A stretch of 50,725 nt of DNA from an uncultured Treponema sp. (GTDB taxonomy: Bacteria; Spirochaetota; Spirochaetia; Treponematales; Treponemataceae): NCBI GenBank assembly GCA_937885175.1, contig CAKZZO010000008.1, forward strand, positions 1 through 50,725. Direction: 5' to 3'. Positions 16,809-25,928 of the stretch are shown one piece after another. A program made the position numbers and the translations under genes. Under the pieces are notes generated by a model that saw only the letters and a list, made by a program, of their open reading frames with translations, was not told where the DNA came from and made no database searches. Every line of letters starts with the position of its first letter. Position 1 is the stretch's first letter.

Positions 16809-17684
16809 CTACTTTTTCTTACCTGACAGTATAACAGATTCAACAGCATCACTCAATGCAAGAAGCCTTTCCACGGAAAGATTTTCCGCCCGCTCAGTGG
16901 GAGCAATAGCGGCCGTCTCCAGGGCTGCATCCGCCTGCTCCCCGCCCTGCACAAAGGGAAGCAGGTTATTGCGCACCGTTTTTCTGCGGGAGGCAAAGAG
17001 GGCTCGAATCAGCTTCATAAAGCCCTGGGGGTTCTTGCAGCGGGGAAAATCCTCTTTTTTTGTCAGCAAAACAGCACGGCTTACCACATTGGGCTTTGGC
17101 CAGAAATTACCTCCCGCCAAGTCAAGGAGCGTCTTTACATCATATGCCCACTGACAGAGCACTGAAAAGGATGAGTAGTCATCACTTCCGGGTTTTGCCA
17201 CCATACGCTGTCCCACTTCTTTCTGAATGGTAAAGGCACATTTTTCAAAACGAATGCCCGCATTGATGGTGTCTCCGATGATGGTGGCGGCAATATTGTA
17301 GGGCAGGTTGCCAAAAAAACGGTCGGGCACCCCCTGCTCCGCCTGCTTCCGCCAGGTTTTCAGCACGTCGCCCTCCACCAGCGTAAAGGCACCTTTTTCT
17401 CCGTAGTCAGCAAAAAACTGAGAAATCATACGGGCAAAACCGTAGTCAATTTCAAAGGCAGTCAGCCTTACCCCGCGGCGCAAAAGTTCGTCAGTCATGG
17501 CTCCCAGCCCCGGTCCCACTTCCCAGACGCTTGTACCTTCATGTACGTCAAGTCCGTCCACAATCGCCTTACGAGCCTGTTCATTTACCAGAAAATTCTG
17601 TCCGAATTTCTTCTGCATGGCAAGTCCCATCTGGTCGAGAAAGGCTTTTAAGGCAACGGGCGAATTGTAGTCAGGATGGGTCAA
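16809..17684 (-). CDS. rsmA: 16S rRNA dimethyladenosine transferase RsmA (KsgA)
   Basis: Dimethylates the two adenosines in the 3' loop of 16S rRNA using S-adenosylmethionine. The opening KKFGQNFLVNEQ, SAM motif I VWEVGPGLGAMTDEL, motif ending in E (FEIDYG) and the catalytic NLPYN are all present. It is slightly longer than usual at the C-terminus. The start is TTG at 17684, supported by AAAGGAG six bases upstream; there is no ATG before the conserved block. It overlaps the comEC-like gene by 14 bases. Confidence 0.97.
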   Translation of the reverse strand: MTHPDYNSPVALKAFLDQMGLAMQKKFGQNFLVNEQARKAIVDGLDVHEGTSVWEVGPGLGAMTDELLRRGVRLTAFEIDYGFARMISQFFADYGEKGAFTLVEGDVLKTWRKQAEQGVPDRFFGNLPYNIAATIIGDTINAGIRFEKCAFTIQKEVGQRMVAKPGSDDYSSFSVLCQWAYDVKTLLDLAGGNFWPKPNVVSRAVLLTKKEDFPRCKNPQGFMKLIRALFASRRKTVRNNLLPFVQGGEQADAALETAAIAPTERAENLSVERLLALSDAVESVILSGKKK

Positions 17685-18966
17685 ACGTCACTCCTTTTGC
17701 ACGGGCGAAAAAAACAGCGGTGTTTTTTATCAGCTCATAGAATAGATTCAGTATAGCACCAATTGCGGGTGAAAGAAAAGGGAGAGCAAGACACAAAACA
17801 AGGCCTGCCAGTCCGGCATAGAGAAAATACACCACAAGGGGAGAAACAATCACCGAGGCAAGGATTCCCACCGGCATGAGTTTTCCAAAAAGGCGAAGGG
17901 TTACTGGAGCGGTAAAAAGCTGGGCGGCGGCAGAATCAGAAAGCGCGGAAGTAAGGCGAGGCAAAAAACGGCGGGAAAAGAGTCTTTTTACGTTTGCACT
18001 TACCAGTAAAATGCCCGCCAGAGCCCCGTAGGACAGCATAAAAGCCGCCGTATGCGCATGGCCGGGAAAAATCACCAGATGCAGGAGAAAACTCACGGAA
18101 AGCACCGTTACGCCCGAAGGACGATTCATGCGCAAGAGAGAAGATGCAAAAAGGATGAGCGTGCAGAGCATAGCCCGAAAGAGGGATGGCGAAAGTCCTG
18201 CAAACCACACGAAAAACATAATTGCACCCAACTGCAAGCCGTCAGCGACCGTGCGAGAGGCGGCTTTCTTTCCCAAAAAGAGCGCAAGACCAGAAAAAAG
18301 CGAAAGGTGCATACCAGAAAGCGCAAGAATATGGGAAAGCCCCGCATTTCTAAAGGAGTCGGAAACAATGCCCTCCGTGTATTCCCGCGAGCCGCTTACC
18401 AGTGCCAGTAAAAGACCGCCCGCATTTCCCCAGGTGAACAGAATCCGCCGGAACTGCAGGCGGCAGAGGGCGCGAAAATGCCTGAGCCGGCAGGAAATTC
18501 CGCTTCCCCAGCCCAAAGCCCTTACGCTGCTGGCAACAAATTCATGGGGCTTGCTGCCAGGAGTTACGGAGAGAGACAAGCGGCTCCCCGCATCAATCAG
18601 AATGCCACCCTGCACACGGGAGGACGTATAGACTTTTCCCGGATAGAGGGATTCCACTATGTCGGCTGGAATGAGGACGGATACCTGCCCCCTGGCTGAC
18701 GCACGGGCATCGTTGACGGTTGCCACGCTTTCTACGGCAAAATCCATGCGGTATGAGCCTCCAAGAGCCTGTGTCTTAGCAGGATTTGACGAGACGCTGC
18801 CCGTAAGCAGGCAAATGTCACGCTCGGCAAAGAGACTTTGGAAGGGGTCGCGGTTCTGCACCGTGACTTTTCCAGAATACACTGCCAGCGCACAAAAGGC
18901 GGCGGCAGCAACAAAAGGATTCACTTGAACCAGAAGCTTTTTAAGCCATTTTGGCAGTTTTACCAT
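17671..18966 (-). CDS. ComEC/Rec2-family DNA-uptake channel protein, short form
   Basis: Polytopic membrane protein related to the competence channel ComEC. N-terminal helices are followed by a soluble OB-like segment (about 45-160), then the Competence domain with the hallmark SHILALSGMHLSLFSGL. The protein ends after the membrane region at 431 residues, whereas full ComEC proteins run to about 700-800 and end in a metallo-beta-lactamase-type domain, which is absent here. It overlaps the HEAT-like gene by seven bases and rsmA by 14. No other competence gene is nearby. It could be a channel that uses a separate nuclease or a degenerate copy. Confidence 0.88.
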   Translation of the reverse strand: MVKLPKWLKKLLVQVNPFVAAAAFCALAVYSGKVTVQNRDPFQSLFAERDICLLTGSVSSNPAKTQALGGSYRMDFAVESVATVNDARASARGQVSVLIPADIVESLYPGKVYTSSRVQGGILIDAGSRLSLSVTPGSKPHEFVASSVRALGWGSGISCRLRHFRALCRLQFRRILFTWGNAGGLLLALVSGSREYTEGIVSDSFRNAGLSHILALSGMHLSLFSGLALFLGKKAASRTVADGLQLGAIMFFVWFAGLSPSLFRAMLCTLILFASSLLRMNRPSGVTVLSVSFLLHLVIFPGHAHTAAFMLSYGALAGILLVSANVKRLFSRRFLPRLTSALSDSAAAQLFTAPVTLRLFGKLMPVGILASVIVSPLVVYFLYAGLAGLVLCLALPFLSPAIGAILNLFYELIKNTAVFFARAKGVTFDPS

Positions 18967-20105
18967 TTCAGTTTGGCAAGGGCATCCCTCGCCGCAGCAA
19001 TGACATCCTGCGGATATGTCAGATAGGTGACGTACAGCAAATTATCAAAGGCAGCCTTATCGCCCAGCACTCCCAGACCATTGATTACGGCAAGCACAAC
19101 CGGCTTGGCAGGATACATGCTCTGTTCAGCATTCCTGTTAAGATCCGCCAGATAAGCAGAAAGTGCCTGTGCCGTTCCTGTAGAGGTAAGCTGCGCCATG
19201 CTCTGTATCACTGATACAAACTTGTCCTGAGCAAGCACATTCGACTCGTACTCTTGCCGTGCGAGCGAAAAATACCTGATGACCAGTGGAGATGCCCGAA
19301 CCCAATGGTTGTCGGAAATCACCTTCATTGCGTCAATCTGCAGGTTGACAGTCTCTTCCATGCGTCCTGAAAGATCCTCCGTATTATATATAGCCTTTGA
19401 AAGTGCATTTTCGGCTATTTCTGCCTTAAAATTCTGCGATTTTTTTTCAGTTTTTGTTAAAAGCGTAAAGAAAGCATAGGTTTCTGACAAATTTGCCATG
19501 GAAATCGCCTTTACCGAGTCTGCAAGGGAGGCAGCAGAAAGGGCGATAAGGGCATCCTCCGTCTCCGCCCTAAAATCACTCCAGCGGTTGCTTTTCCATG
19601 CCTCGTAGACAATTTCAAAAGTCTTGCTGTCACCAATTTTGCCCGCTGCGGTGATAGCGGCCTTTGTGGTGTCATTCTGCTGGCGAGCGGCAAAAAGATA
19701 GCCGTTTACCAAATTGACTGCCTTTTGGGAGATATATTTTGTCGTCACCAGTTTGTCCAGCACGGCAATCTTTACGGTTTCATCATCAAACTGATTGAAG
19801 GCCTTGACCAGTTTTTCAGCCAGTGCATCGGCATTTTTCTGAGAGACTTCGCTTGCAGGCAGAGAAAGAATTGAAGCAACGGCAAGGGCGGATAAATCGC
19901 GGTCAGCACCAAGAAACTGCCTGTTTCCGATTGCAAAATCAAGGCCGGCTTGAGCCAGGGATTCGTCTCCGCTGGACTCACGAATGGCGGCAGTTTTATC
20001 GGCGATATTTCCCTTGATAAATTTGCGCTGGGCATCTGTCACCACCTGCGCAAAAAGAGAGGTCATCATTAATCCGATACAAGATACTGTTACAAACCCT
20101 TTCAT
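18960..20105 (-). CDS. Secreted alpha-helical (HEAT-like) repeat protein
   Basis: A 381-residue protein with a signal peptide ending in SLFAQ. The remainder is built from repeated helical pairs with recurring alanine/leucine patterns (for example KIAVLDKLVTTKYIS and AAITAAGKIGDSKTFEIVYE) and the closing VLGDKAAFDNLLYV, resembling HEAT or Armadillo repeats. Such proteins usually act as periplasmic scaffolds. It overlaps the PilZ gene (ATGA) and the ComEC-like gene, so it belongs to the same operon. The ligand is unknown. Confidence 0.75.
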   Translation of the reverse strand: MKGFVTVSCIGLMMTSLFAQVVTDAQRKFIKGNIADKTAAIRESSGDESLAQAGLDFAIGNRQFLGADRDLSALAVASILSLPASEVSQKNADALAEKLVKAFNQFDDETVKIAVLDKLVTTKYISQKAVNLVNGYLFAARQQNDTTKAAITAAGKIGDSKTFEIVYEAWKSNRWSDFRAETEDALIALSAASLADSVKAISMANLSETYAFFTLLTKTEKKSQNFKAEIAENALSKAIYNTEDLSGRMEETVNLQIDAMKVISDNHWVRASPLVIRYFSLARQEYESNVLAQDKFVSVIQSMAQLTSTGTAQALSAYLADLNRNAEQSMYPAKPVVLAVINGLGVLGDKAAFDNLLYVTYLTYPQDVIAAARDALAKLKW

Positions 20106-21304
20106 ATCGCTTCTCCATCAGCTTCATCGTCTTCCACAACTTCCAGCTCCGCAAGACTATCAATGTCTACATCTCTTTCCAGTTTCGGCATGGTCACCGT
20201 AATCTGGGGTGCCGTAGGATTTTTATCCGCATCAGCCAGGGTCACCTTTTCTTCCTGGGGAGCAGTCTCATCCTGGGCGGCATCTGCTTCCGTCTCGGCA
20301 AGAGCCACAAGAACTTCCTTCTCTTCCTGGGGCAGAATGTCGTAGACAAAGGCCAGAACCGCATTTCGCATGTCATCGGTAATGTTTACGCATTCAAAAT
20401 GCAGACGAGACTGGTTGTGGGTCTTATTGTATTCCACTGCCCTGACGATACCATACATGATAATGACTTTGTCCTGCAAGGTAAACTGAATCTTTATCTT
20501 GACATTGTTCCTTCCCAAGCCGCCCACGCGAATCAGCGCTCCGTCCTCAGAAATATCTTCCAGAAGACACTTGTAGCCCGGCTGTGATTCCGCGGCAAAG
20601 TCCATAACGTCGTCCGTCATAAAATACAGGTAGGCAACCATATTGCAGGGAGCCCTCACCGACCGCCTTTTTTGTGTACGCAAAAGCTTGTTGGTATGAT
20701 TGATGTAGATTGCAGGAGTTCCAAGATGAACGCCTGTCTCCGCCACAAGCGTGTCAAACACATAGCCTGCATCGCCCTTCCGCCACAAGTAGACGCTGAT
20801 TCTCTTATGCAGCCATGCATCAGCCTTTAGGTTAATCAGTTTTTTCTGCGTGGGAAGCCGACAGACAATATAGCGACCGCTATCCAAAATTTCGGAGGAA
20901 AAGACGCCATGCTTAGGCAGGATAATGCGGAGTTTCTGTCCCTTGTAGAGATAACGGGTTGAATCCAGCCCCTTTTTATTCTCATGCTCTATGCTGATTT
21001 TCGTACGGTATTTGTAGAGTTTGCTTAAAAAATCCTGTACTTCCGGCGAATATTCTTTGCCAGATGCCTTTGACTCCGTGATGAAGTGAGAAATGGCCTT
21101 GTTCAACGCGGGAAATGAAACATACAAATCGAGCGGTTCTTCAACAGCAGCCCGCTTCGCAAGTTTCCAGAACATGGATATTTCAGAAAAAGTGAAGCCC
21201 GCGTCTGCTCCCGTTGAAAAAAAGCGGATTTTATCGGCAAATACAAACAGCAGGCGAATGGCTATGAGGAGGACAAGAGCCGTTATAACTAAAACCAAAA
21301 TCAT
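20102..21304 (-). CDS. Membrane-anchored PilZ-domain protein (probable cyclic-di-GMP receptor)
   Basis: One N-terminal transmembrane helix (residues 2-23) is followed by a cytoplasmic region of 400 residues in all. The PilZ motifs are in the C-terminal half: an RxxxR-type stretch (KRRSVRAP) and the D/NxSxxG motif (EDISEDGALIRVGG), both used to bind c-di-GMP. An N-terminal YcgR-like region (about 60-190) precedes it. The last 60 residues are acidic. PilZ proteins in spirochaetes influence motility and virulence. As first gene of the eight-gene minus-strand operon it may be transcribed from 21305-21369; a poor GAGAG precedes the ATG. Confidence 0.88.
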   Translation of the reverse strand: MILVLVITALVLLIAIRLLFVFADKIRFFSTGADAGFTFSEISMFWKLAKRAAVEEPLDLYVSFPALNKAISHFITESKASGKEYSPEVQDFLSKLYKYRTKISIEHENKKGLDSTRYLYKGQKLRIILPKHGVFSSEILDSGRYIVCRLPTQKKLINLKADAWLHKRISVYLWRKGDAGYVFDTLVAETGVHLGTPAIYINHTNKLLRTQKRRSVRAPCNMVAYLYFMTDDVMDFAAESQPGYKCLLEDISEDGALIRVGGLGRNNVKIKIQFTLQDKVIIMYGIVRAVEYNKTHNQSRLHFECVNITDDMRNAVLAFVYDILPQEEKEVLVALAETEADAAQDETAPQEEKVTLADADKNPTAPQITVTMPKLERDVDIDSLAELEVVEDDEADGEAI

Positions 21305-21369
21305 TTTTTATCTCTCTGTATGCTACCAGCCTGTGGAAAAAAAGGCACAGAAACACTAGTATATTTTAT

Positions 21370-22062
21370 ATGCAAAAACGATTTTTTTCCACTGAATTTT
21401 TCATTATTCTGCTTTTTTTTGCACTGCCGCCCATTATCTTTCCAGGGGAAAATCCCGCACAAAGGGAAGTGCATTTTTCATGGGTAAGTTTTGCGCTGGC
21501 GGCTCTGGCGGGAGGACTATGGTGGCAGATGAAAATGCAGTCCGCTGACAGAAATGAAGAAAACAAAGATACAGGCCGAGTGACGTTTTTTCTGCAGCAG
21601 GGACAGGCACTCGTCACCTTTGGGGGACTGCTTGTCTGTGCGGGGCTTCTTGAGCTAACCGCGCGATTTATACTTGGTGCAGACAGCAGCACCGTCCTTC
21701 TGCCGCCAAAAAACGCATTTGGCTGGGTAAACGCCGTTTTTGGAACGATTTCTGCCGCTTTTTATGAAGAAGTCCTCTACCGCGTCTACCTGCCTGACAG
21801 GGCAAAAAAAATCTTTGCAAGGCAAAAAAATCACGAAAGCAATGATGAATCCCGTCAGAAAAAAAAGGCATGGCTCTGCGAAATTTTTGTCCTCATACTC
21901 TTCGCGCTCGCCCACCGATACGCAGGCTGGCTGTCCGTGGCGAATGCACTGGCAGGAGGAATTCTTTTGCGAATCTGCTACAAAAAAACGGGTGCCCTGT
22001 GGACAAACCTTTCGGCCCATATCGCATACAATGCCGTTATGACTGCCATCAATCTTGGGTAA
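21370..22062 (+). CDS. CPBP-family intramembrane protease (CAAX-protease-like)
   Basis: Polytopic protein of 230 residues with the ABI/CPBP motifs: EExxxR in FYEEVLYRVY, a histidine in FALAHRYAGW, and the final HxxxN in SAHIAYNAV. These residues form the putative glutamate-protease site in the membrane. No Shine-Dalgarno sequence precedes the ATG. A TAGTAT hexamer lies seven bases upstream, so a leaderless start is possible. It is convergent with and overlaps the DUF4340 gene by 14 bases. The substrate is unknown. Confidence 0.85.
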   Translation: MQKRFFSTEFFIILLFFALPPIIFPGENPAQREVHFSWVSFALAALAGGLWWQMKMQSADRNEENKDTGRVTFFLQQGQALVTFGGLLVCAGLLELTARFILGADSSTVLLPPKNAFGWVNAVFGTISAAFYEEVLYRVYLPDRAKKIFARQKNHESNDESRQKKKAWLCEIFVLILFALAHRYAGWLSVANALAGGILLRICYKKTGALWTNLSAHIAYNAVMTAINLG

Positions 22063-22948
22063 AAATCTCCCTGAGGCGGTTATAAGTCCAGCCACTGATT
22101 TCAAAGGCAAAGCGCAGAGAGCCCACCATGTCCGCACCCTGCCCGCCAGCAGCAAAAAACCACTGGTATTCACAGCGAAAGGCTCCATCCTCACGGGGAA
22201 AACATGAAATGACTTCGGTATTCCCCTGGCCATCGGAAACAGTCAATCGGGCGGAAAATCCTGCAAAGTCAGCCTGTGCAGAATTTTCAGGCGACAAGAC
22301 AAGACCATGACGCAAAACCGTAAGGTCATGCAATTTTTTTGAAAAATCAGCAGAATTTTCATCAATTCGGCGTATTTTCTGCCCCTTTTCTTGAAAAACA
22401 AAGGCAATCGGCTCCGAAATCAACTGAATCAGTGCAGACCGAGCCCAATAACTAACGGTTGTTTGCAGGTACTGACTGAAATCATCATTCGTTTCATACC
22501 GCTTATTTTTGCCTTCCACCGCAAAAGAAATGCGATTGGTAAGGGAATGCACTGCGTAAAAGTCTACTATTGTATACAAGTTAACATCATCTCTAAAATG
22601 AACCGTAAAAAAAGAAGGCTGATTAGCACGGCTACTGTCTAAAATAGTATACATCTTGCGTATTTTTATAGCACTATTCAGCAGCCCGTCTACGAGCCTG
22701 TTTTCAGCAGGAAGAAGACACTCCCCGTCACTGACCGTCCAGCCAAAAGCCTGATGCGCAAGGGTAAGCATTTGACCGCCAGACTCAATGATAATTTCAC
22801 TTACTTCATTTTTATGGGATGGATTTAGCAAGGCAGACTGAAAGGACTTTGGTGCGGATTTTTGGCTGACAGAAGGTAAGAAAGAAATGCAGCAAAGTAA
22901 GCATGTAAGAGCCGCAAGCAGGCAAAGTCTTTTATTCAAGAGTGTCAT
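22049..22948 (-). CDS. DUF4340-like protein of a Gld-type ABC system
   Basis: A 299-residue protein with an N-terminal membrane anchor (residues 7-25). A beta-rich body follows, with the pattern seen in DUF4340 proteins that accompany GldFG exporters: IIIESGGQMLTLAHQAFGWTV, a short LLPAENRLVDGLLNS helix and later paired strands. It overlaps the permease-GldG fusion gene by ATGA and is last in the operon. It is presumed to be an extracytoplasmic partner of the transporter. Assignment rests on pattern and context. Confidence 0.75.
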   Translation of the reverse strand: MTLLNKRLCLLAALTCLLCCISFLPSVSQKSAPKSFQSALLNPSHKNEVSEIIIESGGQMLTLAHQAFGWTVSDGECLLPAENRLVDGLLNSAIKIRKMYTILDSSRANQPSFFTVHFRDDVNLYTIVDFYAVHSLTNRISFAVEGKNKRYETNDDFSQYLQTTVSYWARSALIQLISEPIAFVFQEKGQKIRRIDENSADFSKKLHDLTVLRHGLVLSPENSAQADFAGFSARLTVSDGQGNTEVISCFPREDGAFRCEYQWFFAAGGQGADMVGSLRFAFEISGWTYNRLREIFTQD

Positions 22949-25185
22949 ATGTCCTCCCGATTAAAGCCTTTGCGCTCAACATGTAGGGCAAAAGCCGTTG
23001 CTCCAATCAACAATGGCAGCATAATAAACAGGAAAAATAGGGTTTTGTTCCGCGTTGCTTTGAATGTTTGCATATCGGTGATTTTGTAGAGCCTGTTGTT
23101 TGGGACTGCTTTTTCCAGCAAGGCAGCAAGGGCATCATCTCCCCGCAGACGCAGAAGCATGAGGGCAAGGAAATCGTAATTACGAAAATCATTTCCCCTT
23201 TCGGTTGCCGTAAAGGCCGTCATTCCAGAGTGAGCAAGATACTGGTCTGCAATAAGGGCGACTTTTGTTTCTGTAAAGCCAGTCTCATAGTAGCCCCTCA
23301 TAGCCCCGTCATTATATGCACCTACAATAAACTGAGCCGTTTCTGCGTGAGCATCCTTGGCCGATTTTGCTACCGTAAAGGCATTGGTCTGAAAAAGCGA
23401 CTGCGCCGTGTCATGAGGAAGAGAATCTGCCTCATGCTGAATCCATGCACTGCTTGTTGTTACGAGAAGGGGCTTGGTATTTTCATAGAGCACCAGAGGA
23501 CTTGCCCAAAAAAGCGAGAGCCCCCGGCGGGTGGATTCCTGGGGCAAGATTGAAAGCCAGAGGGGATAATTTACCGTGTACTGCAAGGCATCAGCGTCAG
23601 CACTTTGAAGCATCAGGGGAAGATTTGCAATATCGTTTACCAAAGCCTTTCCAAAAGTAAAGCCCCAGCTGCCCAGCACGGGAATCAACGTATCCCGCTT
23701 TTTGCTGACAGTCCAATCATCTTCTATCGCAACACTGTAGGGAGAAGTCGCTATGAGGGCAGGCATACCAGAAAAAACGGCATGTTCAATGGCCGCACTT
23801 TCTTCCCGACTTAGAGCCGATGAGCCAAAGACAAGCAGTTCACTGCCCTGTCCTCTTTCTTCTGTTTTTTCAGCAAGCTGGAAAGGCTCAATTATTTCTG
23901 TTGCAAAACCCATTGCATTGAGCCAGGGAGAAACATAGCCATACTCATTCTGAATGCTGCGGCCGTTTCCTGCAAGAATCAAGACTTTTTTTTGCCGCCC
24001 AGTAACTAAGTCCTGTACACGGCGGGTCAAATCATATTCCAGCGTATCAGTGGAAAGGACAAAGGGAATAAGCGTCTGTTTATCCTGATATTGCATCAAT
24101 ACAGCAGAATATACCGTGATAAATTCAGTTTTTGTACCAGTATCATTTCTAATCTGCTGCCCCTGAATACCAAGTGCATTCAGTTTATCTCCATCGGGTT
24201 TGTCAAACTGGAGCGAAAGGCGGGAACTTTGCGAGCAGTAGGTAGAAAGATATTCAGCAACATCGTTTGTCTGCGGGTAGTATTTTTTTAACTCTGGCGA
24301 ACGATAATAGGTAATGCGCAGGGGATTCTCCAGTTTGCCTACCAGTTCCCGCGTTGTTTTTGAAAGGGAAAAGATTCGGGCTTGGGTCAAGTCAAGGCGA
24401 AAATACAGGCGGTGAAAGGCGATGGCAGAAAAAAGCAGTATGAGAAAAAGGAGCAATGCAGTAAGCGAAGGAATTCTGCGCCCCGTGCGTTTATACTCAA
24501 ATCTAACGGAAAGCAGGATACAAAAAAGGCTTGCAAGAACATAAAAGCTGATGTCCCGGCTATCGAGAATACCTTTGCCAGCCGTGCTAAAATGCCAGAC
24601 AAGGCTCAATCCTTGGCAGAGAAAAGTGACGACACTTCCGGTCTCAACATACAGGGGAAGCAAATGCAGTACATTGGTAAGGACAAGGAAAAATACGCTG
24701 AGCAAGAGGGGAAAGGCCGTGGTATTTGAAAAACGGGAAAAGACAGAAAGACAGAGGGCCGAAGCCGTACAGGCATACAAAAAAATTCCCAGATAGCCTG
24801 CAAGAACCTGGCCGAAATCTACCTTTCCAAAAAGATTTACGCAAAGGGGCAAGGCCGTCAACAGCAGCAGCGGAAAAACAAAGGCAGAGAATATCGCCAG
24901 GGTAAGTGCAAAAAACCGCTGTAGGGGAGCAATGGGAATAGAATCGTCTAAAATCAGACGGCGCAGGCGCATCACCAATAGCGGCAGGGTCACAATTGAA
25001 ACATAGGGCAAACTTGTAAAAAAAGGACGCAAATCCGTACTTCCTGCTCCCGCAAGAAAAAAATGCCCGACAAAGAAAAAGCGCAGCACACAAAAAAACA
25101 CGGTTACCAGCGATGCAATATAAAAAAGAGGGTCTATGAGATATGCAAAAAGAGCACTTTTGTAAAGGACAAGCATTCTTTTCAT
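22945..25185 (-). CDS. ABC-2 permease fused to GldG-like domain
   Basis: A 746-residue fusion. Residues 1-240 are a six-helix ABC-2 permease resembling GldF. From about residue 245 a new transmembrane helix (LLLFLILLFSAIAFHRLYF) starts a GldG-like ABC auxiliary region: SKTTRELVGKLENPLRITYYRS, the DVAEYLSTYCSQ segment and an Rossmann-like LILAGNGR strand. A last helix near the C-terminus (LFFLFIMLPLLIGATAFAL) anchors it. In other bacteria these are two genes (gldF, gldG). Both neighbours overlap by ATGA and supply the ATPase and the DUF4340 subunit. Its cargo is not known. Confidence 0.85.
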   Translation of the reverse strand: MKRMLVLYKSALFAYLIDPLFYIASLVTVFFCVLRFFFVGHFFLAGAGSTDLRPFFTSLPYVSIVTLPLLVMRLRRLILDDSIPIAPLQRFFALTLAIFSAFVFPLLLLTALPLCVNLFGKVDFGQVLAGYLGIFLYACTASALCLSVFSRFSNTTAFPLLLSVFFLVLTNVLHLLPLYVETGSVVTFLCQGLSLVWHFSTAGKGILDSRDISFYVLASLFCILLSVRFEYKRTGRRIPSLTALLLFLILLFSAIAFHRLYFRLDLTQARIFSLSKTTRELVGKLENPLRITYYRSPELKKYYPQTNDVAEYLSTYCSQSSRLSLQFDKPDGDKLNALGIQGQQIRNDTGTKTEFITVYSAVLMQYQDKQTLIPFVLSTDTLEYDLTRRVQDLVTGRQKKVLILAGNGRSIQNEYGYVSPWLNAMGFATEIIEPFQLAEKTEERGQGSELLVFGSSALSREESAAIEHAVFSGMPALIATSPYSVAIEDDWTVSKKRDTLIPVLGSWGFTFGKALVNDIANLPLMLQSADADALQYTVNYPLWLSILPQESTRRGLSLFWASPLVLYENTKPLLVTTSSAWIQHEADSLPHDTAQSLFQTNAFTVAKSAKDAHAETAQFIVGAYNDGAMRGYYETGFTETKVALIADQYLAHSGMTAFTATERGNDFRNYDFLALMLLRLRGDDALAALLEKAVPNNRLYKITDMQTFKATRNKTLFFLFIMLPLLIGATAFALHVERKGFNREDI

Positions 25186-25904
25186 ACAGCATTTTCTCCC
25201 TGCGTCAGCCTAAAAAAGGCTTCTTCCAAGGAAGCCGCATCATTTTGCCGAGCAATTTCCTCTGCCCTGCCATAGGCAACAGTTTTTCCCTTATGAAGAA
25301 TGCAAATTCTATCGCAGAGCGCATCAACTTCCTGCATGAGATGGGTTGAAAGCAAAATGGTTCGCCCTTTGGCAAGGGTTCTAATCAGGTTTCGCATCCT
25401 GACAATCTGAGCGGGGTCTAGTCCGCTTGCCGGTTCATCCAGCACAAGGACAGGAGGATTAAAAATCAGGGCATCAGCAAAGGCCAGTCGTTCACGATAG
25501 CCTTTAGACAGTGTAGCGATTTTTTGTGTATATACTTCGCTGAGTGAACAAAGATTGACAACCTGCAAAACGGCCTCACGAACATGCTGAACGCCGTGCA
25601 ATTGCGCAGTCATGGTAAGTTCTTCCTTAACCGTGTATTCAGGAGAAAAATTTACCACTTCCGGCACAAAACCCACCAAAGTGCGCACTGCAGAAGGATT
25701 TTCCTCAGCGTCAATGCCATGTACACGCACGCTGCCAGAAGAAGCAAAATGCCGTGCCGCCACCGCTTTTAGAACAGTAGTTTTTCCGGCTCCATTTTCC
25801 CCCAAGAGTCCGGTAATCATGCCTTCTTCGCAGGTAAAAGTAACGCCCTCTACCGCCGCTTGCCCTTCGTGATATGACTTTGAAAATGAAAGCAGTTCAA
25901 TCAT
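25182..25904 (-). CDS. ABC transporter ATPase (GldA-like)
   Basis: Energises the adjacent ABC-2 permease. The 240-residue ATPase has Walker A GENGAGKTT, signature LSKGYRERL, Walker B VLVLDEPASGLDP and switch histidine STHLM. The LSKGYRQR-type signature is typical of the GldA/CcmA/NatA exporter ATPases. GGAAAGAG precedes the ATG. The gene lies 24 bases after the rnz stop and overlaps the permease start, so rnz-gldA-gldFG-DUF4340 forms one unit. Confidence 0.93.
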   Translation of the reverse strand: MIELLSFSKSYHEGQAAVEGVTFTCEEGMITGLLGENGAGKTTVLKAVAARHFASSGSVRVHGIDAEENPSAVRTLVGFVPEVVNFSPEYTVKEELTMTAQLHGVQHVREAVLQVVNLCSLSEVYTQKIATLSKGYRERLAFADALIFNPPVLVLDEPASGLDPAQIVRMRNLIRTLAKGRTILLSTHLMQEVDALCDRICILHKGKTVAYGRAEEIARQNDAASLEEAFFRLTQGENAV

Positions 25905-25928
25905 CGTCTCTTTCCGATTTTGCAGGAC

